A stretch of 64,000 bases of DNA, taken from contig QEOQ01000274.1 of the NCBI GenBank assembly GCA_010279815.1, forward strand, positions 415,731 to 479,730, read 5' to 3'. Positions 1 through 10,431 of the stretch are shown here, one piece after another (positions within the stretch are counted from its first letter, which is position 1; every line of letters starts with the position of its first letter). The notes beneath the pieces are model-generated. The model saw only the letters and a list, made by a program, of their open reading frames with translations. It ran no database searches and was not told the DNA's origin. This DNA comes from Brachionus plicatilis. Taxonomy: Eukaryota > Rotifera > Eurotatoria > Ploima > Brachionidae. The translations under genes were made by a program, and so were the position numbers.

Positions 1-310
1 TTAATATAAATATATTTGCCAGTCGTTTAGTTTTTTTGTCAGAATAATAAGTTTTTTATTGCCAGCTAAAATAGATTAAATTAGATACCACTTTTAGTTA
101 TTTTTGTCATCTTAAAAAAATTAAATTTGTCACCCCCAAAAAATTTAAGCCAAATTGTTAGGGGTTGCGGGCGAGTCCCAGCGAACATTGCTACGAATCG
201 AGCCAAGTCGATTTGTGTTGGTTTTGGCGACACTATCAGTTGAATTCGACGTCGATCTGTTCGCTTTGGTGCCTTTGGGCGGGCTTTTTTCTTTTCTAAA
301 TTATTTCTTT
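1..310. other. Flank of the large inverted duplication
   Basis: AT-rich except for about 150-290, which is clearly richer in G and C than its surroundings and looks like former coding DNA. Short open frames exist on the plus strand, but none gives a domain I recognise and there is no convincing splice context. The homology between the two inverted arms starts abruptly at 311, so this block is unique to the left side. Confidence 0.4.
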
Positions 311-1156
311 GGTCAAATAGTGGACAAATGGAAGTTGTGAAATTCAGTTCTAATTGAAAAATTTTCTAGCTTAAATTTAAAAGGTAGTTTTTATCTTTTT
401 AAACAAAATTACTGAAACATTAACTAAAATTTTTATGAACAACAATTTTTAAAAAATTTTAATTTGTTAAATAATTTTTACCCCTTTGGTCTATTCAATT
501 TTTTTGGTTAAAATTTGTAATTTGCATGTCGATCTATTAGTGAATTCAACTACAATTTCGACTCAAATGGTGTTAGATATCAAATGTCCAACACTTTTGT
601 GCACTTTTGTATTAACAAACTCTTTCAACTTTGAAATATATTTAAATATCTAAAAATTAATTAAACACTCAAATTTATTTCGCGTAATATAATCTATAAC
701 TGGCAAGTTTTGTTCTCTATTTTACATTTTAAAAAATAATTGCGTAATTATATTTCAAATTTTTACATGCTTAAGTATTGAGTTTTAATGAAACAACGTA
801 ATTTGAAAATTTCAAAAAAGTTAAATAAAAAAAAATTTGCTAACTATATTTTTATTTAAAATGACTATAAAAATGATAAAAAATATCTGCTCATAATGTC
901 ATATGATAAATTGATTAAAAAATTAATGATATCACAAATATTATACTTGAATTTTTTTTTTTAATTCACTTTTTGTTTTTAAATAACACTTTAAATATCA
1001 AATTTATCAATGGTTAATGTAGCTTATTAATCAAAAATAATTAATAATGCAATGATTAAAACCGATAAATACTTAGAATTGGCTTATGACTGGGACAAAC
1101 GGGACAAGCGAATAGTTCATTGTGATAAATTAGTGATAAATTTTTATCATTTGTGA

Positions 1157-1186
1157 ATCTGTACCGAGCCAATGCTCCTTCAGAAT
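1157..1186 (+). repeat. Dispersed motif atctgtaccgagc.aatgctcc
   Basis: A conserved core of about 30 bp, ctgtaccgagctaatgctcc then ttcagaat, occurs many times. In the left arm it is at 1157-1186, 2160-2186 and 2515-2544, with mirrors near 5668-5697, 6027-6053 and 6826-6855. Other copies are at 11155-11184 and 11308-11337 (facing each other), 16043-16072 (minus) and a decayed one at 31689-31715. Copies are preceded by a T-rich stretch (ttatttgtttat) and followed by about 80-100 bp of A-rich sequence ending near ttagacatg. It behaves like the core of a short non-autonomous element. Its origin is unknown. Confidence 0.6.
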
Positions 1187-1445
1187 AAAAATATATAAAA
1201 TAAAAAATAAATAAAAAATTTAAAAAAATTAAATCAAAAATAAAGTTAAATAAGAAAAAATTAAAAACGTTAAGATGAAATAGCTAGAGGTTAGACATGA
1301 TTATTATGATGAATATAGCTCTTAACTTAATTAATGAACAGTTGAAATTATCTCTTGATTTAATTTAATTATCTCCTGTGAAAGTTTTTTTTTGTGGATA
1401 TTTAAAGATGATCTAATGCGATCAAAGTTTTATCAAAGTATTGAA

Positions 1446-1888
1446 ATGTCTGATAGTGAGTATCGATTAGTTGATGACTACGTAACTTCTGAAATAGAAT
1501 CTGAAGACGAGGTTCAAGAATCCAATAAAAAGAAAAGAACCAGGAAGAACTGATTCTATGAGAGAACATTCGACGATCAAGAAGCATCCAAAGACTGGTT
1601 AGATAATGAAAAGATTTGGTCTTCTCTGAAAAGTAGTGAAACTGAGCCCGGTTTAAGAGTTGATTATCGATGCAACCTAGTTAAGAGAAAAGGACCTCAA
1701 TGCGAAAGATAACAACAGAAGTAGAGGAAGAAACTCCACAAGAAATAGCTATACCAACAAAAAAGAACAAAAAAACAATTGATAAGGAAGCTGAAAAAGT
1801 AGTGCAAGCATCAACCAGCAGTGATATAAGTAAGAAAGTAGAAGCTTCACTAAAAAGAGGTAGAGGTAGACCAAGAAAAAACTTATAA
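1446..1888 (+). pseudogene. Mutator-like transposase N-terminal fragment with AT-hook
   Basis: An open frame starts at ATG 1446 with an acidic leader, is broken by a TGA after about 35 codons, and then continues in frame with the kind of module that opens many animal MULE transposases: a W-containing segment followed by a conserved Y-R-C-N-L-V-K then K-G-P-Q-C. The frame ends at 1712; an overlapping frame from 1700 to 1888 is acidic, then Lys-rich, and ends in an AT-hook core G-R-G-R-P-R-K. No DDE catalytic region follows, so this is a 5' fragment only. It lies wholly inside the left arm and its mirror is at 6331-6565. Family assignment rests on the FLYWCH-like pattern and is moderately sure. 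Confidence 0.5.
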
Positions 1889-3042
1889 GATATTATTTTA
1901 TTTGAAATTTTTTGAAATTTTTTATAATTCTTTTTTTTTAAATCAATTTAATAAAAATAAGAGATACTTTAAGTAAAATTAGTTGCTGTTTTTATTTAAT
2001 TTAGGAGACAGATTAATAAATATAAGTTAAGGGTATTTAGTAAAATAAGAGAAAGAAAAATATTAGTGATCGATTAAGTAATTTTAGAGATCGATTAAAT
2101 ACCTCCCCATTTAATTTATCTTTGTTTGTCGAATAAATTTTTATTTTATCTATTTGTTTATCTGTACCGAGCTAATGCCCCTTCAATAAAAAGTAAAAAA
2201 TAAATAAAAAATAAAAAGGATAAAAAGTTCGAAAGAAAATTAAAAATGATAAGTTGAAAGAACTAAAGATAAGACATGTTTAGATATTTGGGTATTGTGA
2301 ATTTCAAGAACAAAATGAACAAAAAAGTTCTTCCTTTTTTGGCAAATTAAAATTAAAGATAATAAAATTAATTTTAAAAAATACTGCAATATAGTGCAAC
2401 ATTCTTTGTTGCACCTTTTTATATAATAAACAATTTTTCTAATGTTAAATAGGACAGTAAAAAAAAATCAATAAGATTTAAATTGGTTATTGATTTGATC
2501 ACCTTTTATTTGTATATCTGTACCGAGCTAAAGCTCCATCAGATAAAATAAAAAAAAAATTAAAACAATGTTAAATAAAATAAAATAAAAATAAAAAATA
2601 AGAAAAAAAATTAAGTTAAAATAATATATGTTAAAAAGTAAATAACTGTTAGACTGATGGAAGAACAAAAAAAATCATTCTTTTTATTTAAATTGAAAAA
2701 ATGTGCTAGTCTCATCTGAATAAGATAAAGAAGAAAAAATTGCTTAAAAATAACATTGAAAATTGTTATTCAATTGAAGTTAATTCAACCAAAATTTAAC
2801 ACACAACTTAACTTCATCAAACGGTCTCACATTCAATTGAACACAATTTTTTGCGAACAAACATTTGAACTTAAAATTAACACGCTAAATTTGCCAACAA
2901 CATTCATTCAAGTACATCACACTTTCAAATAAAACATGTGCTCAACACTCACTACAAAAAAACCAATTCAAATCCCAAATTCTAATTTTAGCTTATATTC
3001 AATTTTAGCTTATATTCCAAATTCTAATTTGTCAACGATGTT

Positions 3043-3088
3043 GTATTTTTGTATAATGCTAAGATAAATCAGCATTATACAAAAATAC
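3043..3088. repeat. Perfect 18-bp stem hairpin
   Basis: gtatttttgtataatgct (3043-3060), ten-base loop, then its exact reverse complement (3071-3088). It lies just 5' of the exon copy in the left arm. The right arm keeps only half of it (near 5178-5215), so the hairpin marks the site of the roughly 50-bp length difference between the arms. Confidence 0.85.
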
Positions 3089-3094
3089 AAGTAT

Positions 3095-3310
3095 GCGCCA
3101 AGTACTTGAATGTGAGATATGCCCAGCAAAAAAACTCACAAGACAACGCTCTCTCCAGGAACAGTGTGTGCTCGAATTGTCGCGCTGTGAGCCTTATGTC
3201 CAATCACGACTTGAACCAGAGCAGCGATTCGGACAAACTGAGCCGCAAGAGCTCGATTGGTCGAGGCTTCATCATTCACCAGAACCAGCCCCAACGATAC
3301 CAACGTAAAC
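3095..3310 (+). pseudogene. Duplicated exon 1 of the Tudor-linked gene (left arm)
   Basis: GC-richer than the flanks and identical in sense to exon 1 of the minus-strand gene at 4960-5170. The reading frame is Ser-rich and ends with Q-P-Q-R-Y-Q before a GTAAAC donor; the same intron follows, ending in ttttag at 3371. Only the first 9 bases of exon 2 are present before the arm ends at 3381, so this copy cannot make the downstream Tudor part. It would give antisense-complementary RNA to the right copy if both were read through. Confidence 0.55.
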
Positions 3311-3381
3311 TAACCATTAACAAAAAAGAAGTTTTTATTCAAAAATTTAATTTTTTTTTTTTTGGATTTTAGGCGGTAGCT

Positions 3382-3655
3382 CCGATCGTAAAAAAATCAA
3401 TTTTTATTTCAGTAACAAAAACAAAAAAAAGGAAAACTCTAAAGTACTATAAAGTGTGTCCATGGTGTCTTTGGTTCCATTCGGAGTTGCCTCTTGGCGG
3501 CCAACATGCATCTAATTGAAGCTGGTTTGGTCTCGCAAAATCTTTGATTAGAAAAATTTAAATTTTTCTATGAGACCACAAACGACTAAACTCTTGGCTC
3601 AAATGGGTAACGTGATCAAAAGGCAATTAGTGCACATCGCCAAAATCAATAACAT
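3382..3655. other. Unique spacer left of the hAT element
   Basis: Not part of the inverted arms. It holds a moderately GC-rich stretch (about 3450-3655) with short open frames on the plus strand, for example MHLIEAGLVSQNL near 3508 and MRPQTTKLLAQMGNVIKRQL from 3570. They look like exonic pieces of a host gene, but I could not assign a family. The stretch is cut by the 8-bp target duplication of the hAT element at 3656-3663 and resumes at 4452. Confidence 0.35.
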
Positions 3656-3663
3656 ATCATCAA

Positions 3664-4443
3664 TAGTGTTGGCAATCGACTCCAATCGATTGACAAATTT
3701 AATTTATCGACTAATTTTTTTTAGTCGACTATTAAATCGATTGATTTTTTTTAGCCGGTTATTAAATCGATTAATATTTTTTAGTCGACTATTGAATCGA
3801 TTAAATTTTTTTAGTCGACTATTTAATCGATTAAACTTTTTCAGTCGATTATTAAATCGACTAATTGTTCCTAATCGATATTTAAATCGACTCAATTTTT
3901 TTAATCGACTAGTTAATCGATTAAATTTTTTCAGTTGGCTGTTAAATCGATATAATTTTTTTAATCGACTATTAAATCGACTAATTTTTTTTAGTCGATT
4001 AATTTTTTAGTCGACAATTAAATCGAATTATTTTTTCAAGATGACTATAATACTTCTAATTTATCTCGAAATTAAAATTTAGGAAGGCAAAAATATTATT
4101 TTTTAATTAAAAAATTTTTAATTGATTTAAAATTATAGATTTAAAGCAAAATAAAAATAATTCGATTTAATAGTCGACTAAAATAATAATCGACTAAAAA
4201 TTATTAATCGATTTAATAATCGACTAAAAAAATTAGTCGGTTTAATAGTCGACAAAAAAAATTTAATCGATTTAATGGTCGACTAAAAAAAATTAATCGA
4301 TTTAATAGTCGACTGAAAAAAATTAATCGATTTAATAATAGATAAAAAAAATTTAATCGATTTAAAAATCGACTAAAAAAAAATAGTCGATTTAGAGTTA
4401 GTCGATTATTGAATCGATTATTGATAATCGATTGCCAACACTA
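3664..4443. mobile_element. hAT-type fold-back MITE with 8-bp TSD
   Basis: The terminal inverted repeats read tagtgttggcaatcga at 3664 and its reverse complement ending at 4443. They are flanked by a perfect 8-bp target duplication, atcatcaa, at 3656-3663 and 4444-4451. An 8-bp duplication and a TIR starting TAGTG are typical of the hAT superfamily. Inside, the left half (about 3690-4030) is a tandem array of a unit of about 30 bp built on ttagtcgactattaaatcga, and the right half (about 4150-4440) is the same array in reverse, so the whole element folds into one hairpin. There is no coding capacity; the apparent 146-codon frame is the repeat itself. Confidence 0.9.
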
Positions 4444-4554
4444 ATCATCAATTTCAGGCTTTAAATTTTTATTTTTTTTTATTTTATTTTATTATTCATT
4501 CAAATAAAGAGTTCAGTCAGTATAGAAGAAAAAAAAAGGCTCAAAAAATCTTAC

Positions 4555-5170
4555 TTGTCTAAATCAGCATTTTCTTGGTGCAGACCGTTGCGGTAATAAT
4601 TGTCCATGTTGTTGTTCAAATTTGCAAATTCTTTGACAGTGATCAAGTGGACAAAAAAATTTGACGGTGTGTTCACATGTGTTATGTAGACCGGATACAA
4701 CTCTCCGATTGTGAGCTCTTCCCCCGCCGAGCGACCCATAACACTAGCCAAACAATAATACTAGCCGATTGTGTGGCTAGTGTTATTAGCTGCTGGGCGG
4801 CGTCAACGAACGCCTCTTTGCTGCTCGTTCTATTTGAATTTTGGCGCGGAAGAGCTTTTCGGGAAAACGGCCGACTCAGATAGTAGCTACCGCCTATAAT
4901 CAAGATAAAAAAATTAAATTTTTGAATAAAAACTTCTTTTTTGTTAATGGTTAGTTTACGTTGGTATCGTTGGGGCTGGTTCTGGTGAATGATGAAGCCT
5001 CGACCAATCGAGCTCTTGCGGCTCAGTTTGTCCGAATCGCTGCTCTGGTTCAAGTCGTGATTGGACATAAGGCTCACAGCGCGACAATTCGAGCACACAC
5101 TGTTCCTGGAGAGAGCGTTGTCTTGTGAGTTTTTTTGCTGGGCATATCTCACATTCAAGTACTTGGCGCA
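4555..5170 (-). pseudogene. Tudor-domain gene fragment (two exons)
   Basis: Exon 1 runs from about 5170 to 4960 and ends at a GTAAAC donor. The intron is about 66 bp with acceptor ttatag at 4899-4894, and exon 2 runs 4893-4555 to a strong GTAAGA donor. Exon 1 codes for a Ser-rich stretch. Exon 2 begins in phase with it and then codes for a short Ala-rich helix (D-A-A-Q-Q-L-I) that could be the end of a KH domain. After a frame change it reads G-E-L-Y-P-V-Y-I-T-H-V followed by P-S-N-F-F-V-H-L, the first strands of a Tudor domain, which in its family binds methylated arginine or lysine, often in piRNA-pathway proteins. The frame change coincides with a 13-bp-arm hairpin at 4738-4786, so the copy is probably broken. 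The downstream Tudor exon is not seen; the hAT element lies there. Confidence 0.5.
4738..4786. repeat. Short hairpin inside the Tudor exon
   Basis: ataacactagcca (4738-4750) and tggctagtgttat (4774-4786) are perfect 13-bp inverted repeats around a 23-base loop. The hairpin sits where the reading frame of the exon shifts, and it has the size of a tiny inserted fold-back sequence. Confidence 0.7.
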
Positions 5171-7682
5171 TACTTGTATTTTTGTATAATGCTGATTTAT
5201 CTTAGCATTATTGAATATAAGCTAAAATTAGAATTTGGGATTTGAATTGGTTTTTTTGTAGTGAGTGTTGAGCACATGTTTTATTTGAAAGTGTGATGTA
5301 CTTGAATGAATGTTGTTGGCAAATTTAGCGTGTTAATTTTAAGTTCAAATGTTTGTTCGCAAAAAATTGTGTTCAATTGAATGTGAGACCGTTTGATGAA
5401 GTTAAGTTGTGTGTTAAATTTTGGTTGAATTAACTTCAATTGAATAACAATTTTCAATGTTATTTTTAAGCAATTTTTTCTTCTTTATCTTATTCAGATG
5501 AGACTAGCACATTTTTTCAATTTAAATAAAAAGAATGATTTTTTTTGTTCTTCCATCAGTCTAACAGTTATTTACTTTTTAACATATATTATTTTAACTT
5601 AATTTTTTTTCTTATTTTTTATTTTTATTTTATTTTATTTAACATTGTTTTAATTTTTTTTTTATTTTATCTGATGGAGCTTTAGCTCGGTACAGATATA
5701 CAAATAAAAGGTGATCAAATCAATAACCAATTTAAATCTTATTGATTTTTTTTTACTGTCCTATTTAACATTAGAAAAATTGTTTATTATATAAAAAGGT
5801 GCAACAAAGAATGTTGCACTATATTGCAGTATTTTTTAAAATTAATTTTATTATCTTTAATTTTAATTTGCCAAAAAAGGAAGAACTTTTTTGTTCATTT
5901 TGTTCTTGAAATTCACAATACCCAAATATCTAAACATGTCTTATCTTTAGTTCTTTCAACTTATCATTTTTAATTTTCTTTCGAACTTTTTATCCTTTTT
6001 ATTTTTTATTTATTTTTTACTTTTTATTGAAGGGGCATTAGCTCGGTACAGATAAACAAATAGATAAAATAAAAATTTATTCGACAAACAAAGATAAATT
6101 AAATGGGGAGGTATTTAATCGATCTCTAAAATTACTTAATCGATCACTAATATTTTTCTTTCTCTTATTTTACTAAATACCCTTAACTTATATTTATTAA
6201 TCTGTCTCCTAAATTAAATAAAAACAGCAACTAATTTTACTTAAAGTATCTCTTATTTTTATTAAATTGATTTAAAAAAAAAGAATTATAAAAAATTTCA
6301 AAAAATTTCAAATAAAATAATATCTTATAACTAGGTTGCATCGATAATCAACTCTTAAACCGGGCTCAGTTTCACTACTTTTCAGAGAAGACCAAATCTT
6401 TTCATTATCTAACCAGTCTTTGGATGCTTCTTGATCGTCGAATGTTCTCTCATAGAATCAGTTCTTCCTGGTTCTTTTCTTTTTATTGGATTCTTGAACC
6501 TCGTCTTCAGATTCTATTTCAGAAGTTACGTAGTCATCAACTAATCGATACTCACTATCAGACATTTCAATACTTTGATAAAACTTTGATCGCATTAGAT
6601 CATCTTTAAATATCCACAAAAAAAAAGTTTCACAGGAGATAATTAAATTAAATCAAGAGATAATTTCAACTGTTCATTAATTAAGTTAAGAGCTATATTC
6701 ATCATAATAATCATGTCTAACCTCTAGCTATTTCATCTTAACGTTTTTAATTTTTTCTTATTTAACTTTATTTTTGATTTAATTTTTTTAAATTTTTTAT
6801 TTATTTTTTATTTTATATATTTTTATTCTGAAGGAGCATTGGCTCGGTACAGATTCACAAATGATAAAAATTTATCACTAATTTATCACAATGAACTATT
6901 CGCTTGTCCCGTTTGTCCCAGTCATAAGCCAATTCTAAGTATTTATCGGTTTTAATCATTGCATTATTAATTATTTTTGATTAATAAGCTACATTAACCA
7001 TTGATAAATTTGATATTTAAAGTGTTATTTAAAAACAAAAAGTGAATTAAAAAAAAAAATTCAAGTATAATATTTGTGATATCATTAATTTTTTAATCAA
7101 TTTATCATATGACATTATGAGCAGATATTTTTTATCATTTTTATAGTCATTTTAAATAAAAATATAGTTAGCAAATTTTTTTTTATTTAACTTTTTTGAA
7201 ATTTTCAAATTACGTTGTTTCATTAAAACTCAATACTTAAGCATGTAAAAATTTGAAATATAATTACGCAATTATTTTTTAAAATGTAAAATAGAGAACA
7301 AAACTTGCCAGTTATAGATTATATTACGCGAAATAAATTTGAGTGTTTAATTAATTTTTAGATATTTAAATATATTTCAAAGTTGAAAGAGTTTGTTAAT
7401 ACAAAAGTGCACAAAAGTGTTGGACATTTGATATCTAACACCATTTGAGTCGAAATTGTAGTTGAATTCACTAATAGATCGACATGCAAATTACAAATTT
7501 TAAACAAAAAAATTGAATAGACAAGAGGGGTAAAAATTTTTTAACAATTGATCTTCATAAAAATTTTAGTTAATGTTTCAGTAATTTTGTTTAAAAAGAA
7601 AAAAACCACCTTTTAAAAATAAGCTAGAAAATTTTTCAATTAGAACTGAATTTCACAATTTCCATTTGTCCACTATTTGACC
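4884..7682 (-). repeat. Right arm of about 3-kb inverted duplication
   Basis: Mirror of the left arm. It is the shorter arm because of an internal deletion of about 202 bp inside the transposase fragment, visible near 6331 where the reading jumps from the zinc-finger-like end straight to the sequence after the AT-hook. The inner edge of this arm lies inside exon 2 of the Tudor-linked gene, so this side keeps the original exon 1 - intron - exon 2 continuity, while the left arm has only the first 9 bases of exon 2. That makes the right side the likely parent and the left the copy, which is inference. Confidence 0.85.
6331..6565 (-). pseudogene. Mirror copy of the Mutator-like transposase fragment
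   Basis: The same coding segment as 1446-1680 on the opposite strand, with the same in-frame stop. It is cut short by the 202-bp deletion that removes the whole AT-hook frame. Both copies therefore shared the stop before duplication and only the right one lost the downstream part afterwards. Confidence 0.5.
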
Positions 7683-10002
7683 ACTAATGATCATTTAAGA
7701 ATTGTCCAAAATTTGCATAATTGATAAGATCGAAAAAATTAAACATCCTAAAAAAGCAAAAATAAATTATAAATAATTTCAATTTAAAATTAAAAATTTT
7801 CTTTTATTTAAAATATTTTCTTTGTCTTGTTGTTGTTGATGTGATTGTGGTGCGTCCACCGCTACACCTCTACCAACCTTCAGAAAAAAATATTTAAAAC
7901 AAAAAATTAAAAATATAAATAAAAAATTCATTTTGTTTCTACTTAATATTCTATCGTTGAAAAACTTGGTCAAGTCGGATAGGTGAACCATAGTTTATCT
8001 ATTATGCAAATAATTCTTGTTCAGAGAAACAAAACCAAAATAGAATTAAGTGATCAAATGTCAAATAAGGTGAAAAAATTTAATATTATGTGAACAAATT
8101 GAATAAAGTTATTTAATAGAATGTCTAATTCTCGAAAATGATATAAAGATAAACGATTGAAGTTAATAATTTTTTATTTTTTTGTTTTTTTTTCAATTTG
8201 AAGGAACTTTAGAAATAGCATTTGCTCTGATACAGTTTACCTTGTATTACCCTTTCAACAACCCCAAATAGCCAAATGCGCTCTCTACTTAAATCTTCAC
8301 CTTTAGACATAAATAATAAAAATAAAGAAATTTAAAATTAATTTTTCACCCTTCAAGTGTTTGACTTTATGAAATGATTTTTTTTATCTATCTTATTTTT
8401 TAATATTATATTTAGCTTTTTCTAAATAGATAAAAAAATATCAAATTTGATGAACAATTTTTAGATTAGGTCAACTAATGGTTCATAAAACCTCGGAACA
8501 AAAATTGTTCGAGTAATAGATAAACCATATTTCTCCTAACCGACTAGACCCGAAAAATTTTTTCTTTTCTTTATAAATTTTGACTTTAGTGATAATTGAC
8601 GTTCGTTTGATGCATTTTTAAAAAAAACTCAATTTAAAAAAAATGCAAAACAGCGAAGATAGTTTATTAAACTTCAAATATTATCTTAAGGGTCATCATA
8701 TCACAATTTATAAAAAAACAAACAAAGTTTTTCATGCTTGCAATATCAACTTAAAATTGTATTTTTATTTGAAATTGAAAAAAATATTTGAAATATCTCA
8801 CTCTCTCAATGTTAATTCAACATTGGATACATTTTGTAATTCAAACACAAAAAATTAAACCAAATGTTTTCAAAAATAAGAGATGAGAAAAAACAATCTA
8901 TTCATTGAAAATTTGGAAACTTTATTTTTTACCAGATATTTCAAAAAATATTCCATAAAAAAATAAAATAAATTTTACTTTAAATACCGCTTTTTATTTT
9001 ACCTCTTTTAAAAAAAAAAACTAGAAATAAGATTATGTGAAAAAAAAATATAAACATTAATAAATTTTTGTAAAATTTTCAAATTTTTTACTTATTCATT
9101 ATAAATTAAATTGATATTATTGTAAATTATAAAACTTGAATGCTAAATATCCCAATATCGATATCTTGATCACAAAGCTTTTTATCAATCTTATAAAAAA
9201 TCCATACTATTTTCGAGATCTTATCAATCTCTTTGTCTCGACTATTCCTTGATGTCCTATGTGAGTGAGATCAGTTTTTTTGCATTGAGTGCTGCGGGTA
9301 TTGATATTCTGCCATCTCGAAAGTATTCCAAAATTTTTACTTATTTCAGCTAATTTTTAAACGGTCCAAAATTTTGACCGGCTTGACTTGGACTTTTTCT
9401 AAAAAAAAAAATTTTAAGTCATTGACTTGACTTGACTTAAGACTTGTGACTTAAAAACAACTCTAATTATTTATCTTGCATATAATTTAGAAAAGCGTTT
9501 GCTAAAATAGATGAATAAATAATTTAAAAATTAAAATTAAAAGAATATTATACAGCAAAAGCATAATGCCAAAATTCAAAATTTTTATCAAAATTTTCAT
9601 TTTGTTTTTTTAACAAAATTTGTTAATTATTGTTAAGAAAAAAAATTATACCAATCTTCATTTTGAAAAAGTTATTAATGTTTTATTTGAGCAAAATTTC
9701 TTTGCTCCAAAAAATTGCTCCTAACTTCACTCTCCCATCTTTAATGAAAAAAGCACCCGTAAATAAGAACTGTTGAAAAAACTTTATTAAAGACATTTTT
9801 AAAAACTTTTTCGAAATCAGTAGTGTATGATTTTGGCATAATTGTCAGATTATCCTTCATAACCAGTGACATTTTTTCATAAATGGATTGGGTTCTGCGA
9901 GGTAGGTGGACATAAACGCAAGGGACACAGACACAATCTACTAAATCATAAAAAGTGATAAAAGTTCAATGATTAAAGTTCTCTGGTGCAATATCAAATG
10001 TA
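7683..10002. other. Repeat-rich non-coding stretch
   Basis: No gene recognised. About 7863-8870 is made of a dispersed repeat family described separately. Around 9390-9470 there is a decayed end of the tgacttgactt-type hAT MITE. The remainder is low-complexity AT sequence with long A and T runs. Confidence 0.5.
7863..8870. repeat. Dispersed repeat family, also at 14.9-16, 27.4-28.7 and 31.4-31.9 kb
   Basis: About 7863-8170 is the reverse complement of 31385-31720, sharing ggtgaaccatagttta and the ttctcgaaaatgatataaag blocks. About 8370-8700 is the reverse complement of the part of 14868-16032 that contains the phrase cgactagacccgaaaa. About 8738-8866 matches 31735-31865 on the same strand, ending near acattggatac and attcaaacac. 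The order and orientation of the blocks differ between copies, so this is a mosaic of one or more non-autonomous elements. Importantly, 8650-8705 preserves the site that is interrupted by a MITE in the two 1.2-kb copies. Confidence 0.65.
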
Positions 10003-10431
10003 TGTTACATTTATGAAATGCAATATTTTGGTAGACAATATTTTTATCTAAAACTTAGAATGACGAATCTTTATTTCTTAGATTCTTCTAGAATTATTAT
10101 TTTGTTGTTCTGTTTCTAATTAAAATTCCATTTATTATTTTATAAAAGATGCTGATGATAGTTTAGAATCTTCTAGATGATATGGTTTTAATAAAATAAC
10201 ATTATTTAAATAATGGACACGTATTAGGTGTGCCATCAAATACTGTAGAATTCTATCTATATAAATAGAGAATCAAATTCTTAGTTAAGATAGGATTTCA
10301 CTTCCACTAACACAATTTATATTTTATTATTTTAATAAACGATTAAAACAATTAATAATATTTTTATATTATTATTCTAATACCTTGTTATAAGTCCCAT
10401 CTGAGTGCGCAGCAGAACGAGACCTGTAACA
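10003..10431 (+). mobile_element. Solo LTR with TGTA target duplication
   Basis: Begins TGTTACA and ends TGTAACA, so the ends are inverted TG..CA repeats. It is flanked by the same four bases, tgta, at 9999-10002 and 10432-10435 (atgta if the shared a is counted). Inside are a TATA-like tatataaatagag near 10260 and an aataaa near 10332, in the order promoter then poly(A) signal expected for an LTR read on the plus strand. No internal retroelement sequence is attached on either side. It was probably left by LTR-LTR recombination. Confidence 0.8.

Larger units (their letters stand above)
311..3381 (+). repeat. Left arm of about 3-kb inverted duplication
   Basis: Read on the plus strand this arm is nearly identical to the reverse complement of 4884-7682. 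The outer edge starts ggtcaaatagtggacaaatg at 311 and the mirror ends at 7682; the inner edge is ggcggtagct (3372-3381) against agctaccgcc (4884-4893). The arms match almost base for base over most of their length and diverge more in the outermost 200-300 bp. The left arm has about 202 bp (near 1684-1885) that the right arm lacks, deleted between short tta repeats, and about 50 bp near 3000-3050 that the right arm lacks. Each arm carries a Mutator-like transposase fragment, three copies of a dispersed 30-bp motif and one exon of a Tudor-linked gene. No target duplication was found at the outer ends, so the event may be an inverted duplication rather than one transposon. Confidence 0.85.

Noticed and set aside
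1402..1587. 61-codon frame found identically at 6424-6609
   Set aside because: Antisense of the MULE transposase fragment, duplicated with the inverted arms.
3450..3655. Possible ESCRT-III-like helix in the frame at 3570-3655
   Set aside because: Only about 28 residues are similar in character, without a family signature; too short to name.
3570..4010. 146-codon open frame with repeated L-N-R-L-x-F-F-S-R units
   Set aside because: It is the translation of the tandem satellite inside the fold-back hAT element; the mirrored strand gives an equally regular frame.
7779..8860. Frames of 70-71 codons at 7779-7991 and 8643-8858
   Set aside because: They lie in dispersed repeats and recur at 31645-31860 without codon-level conservation.
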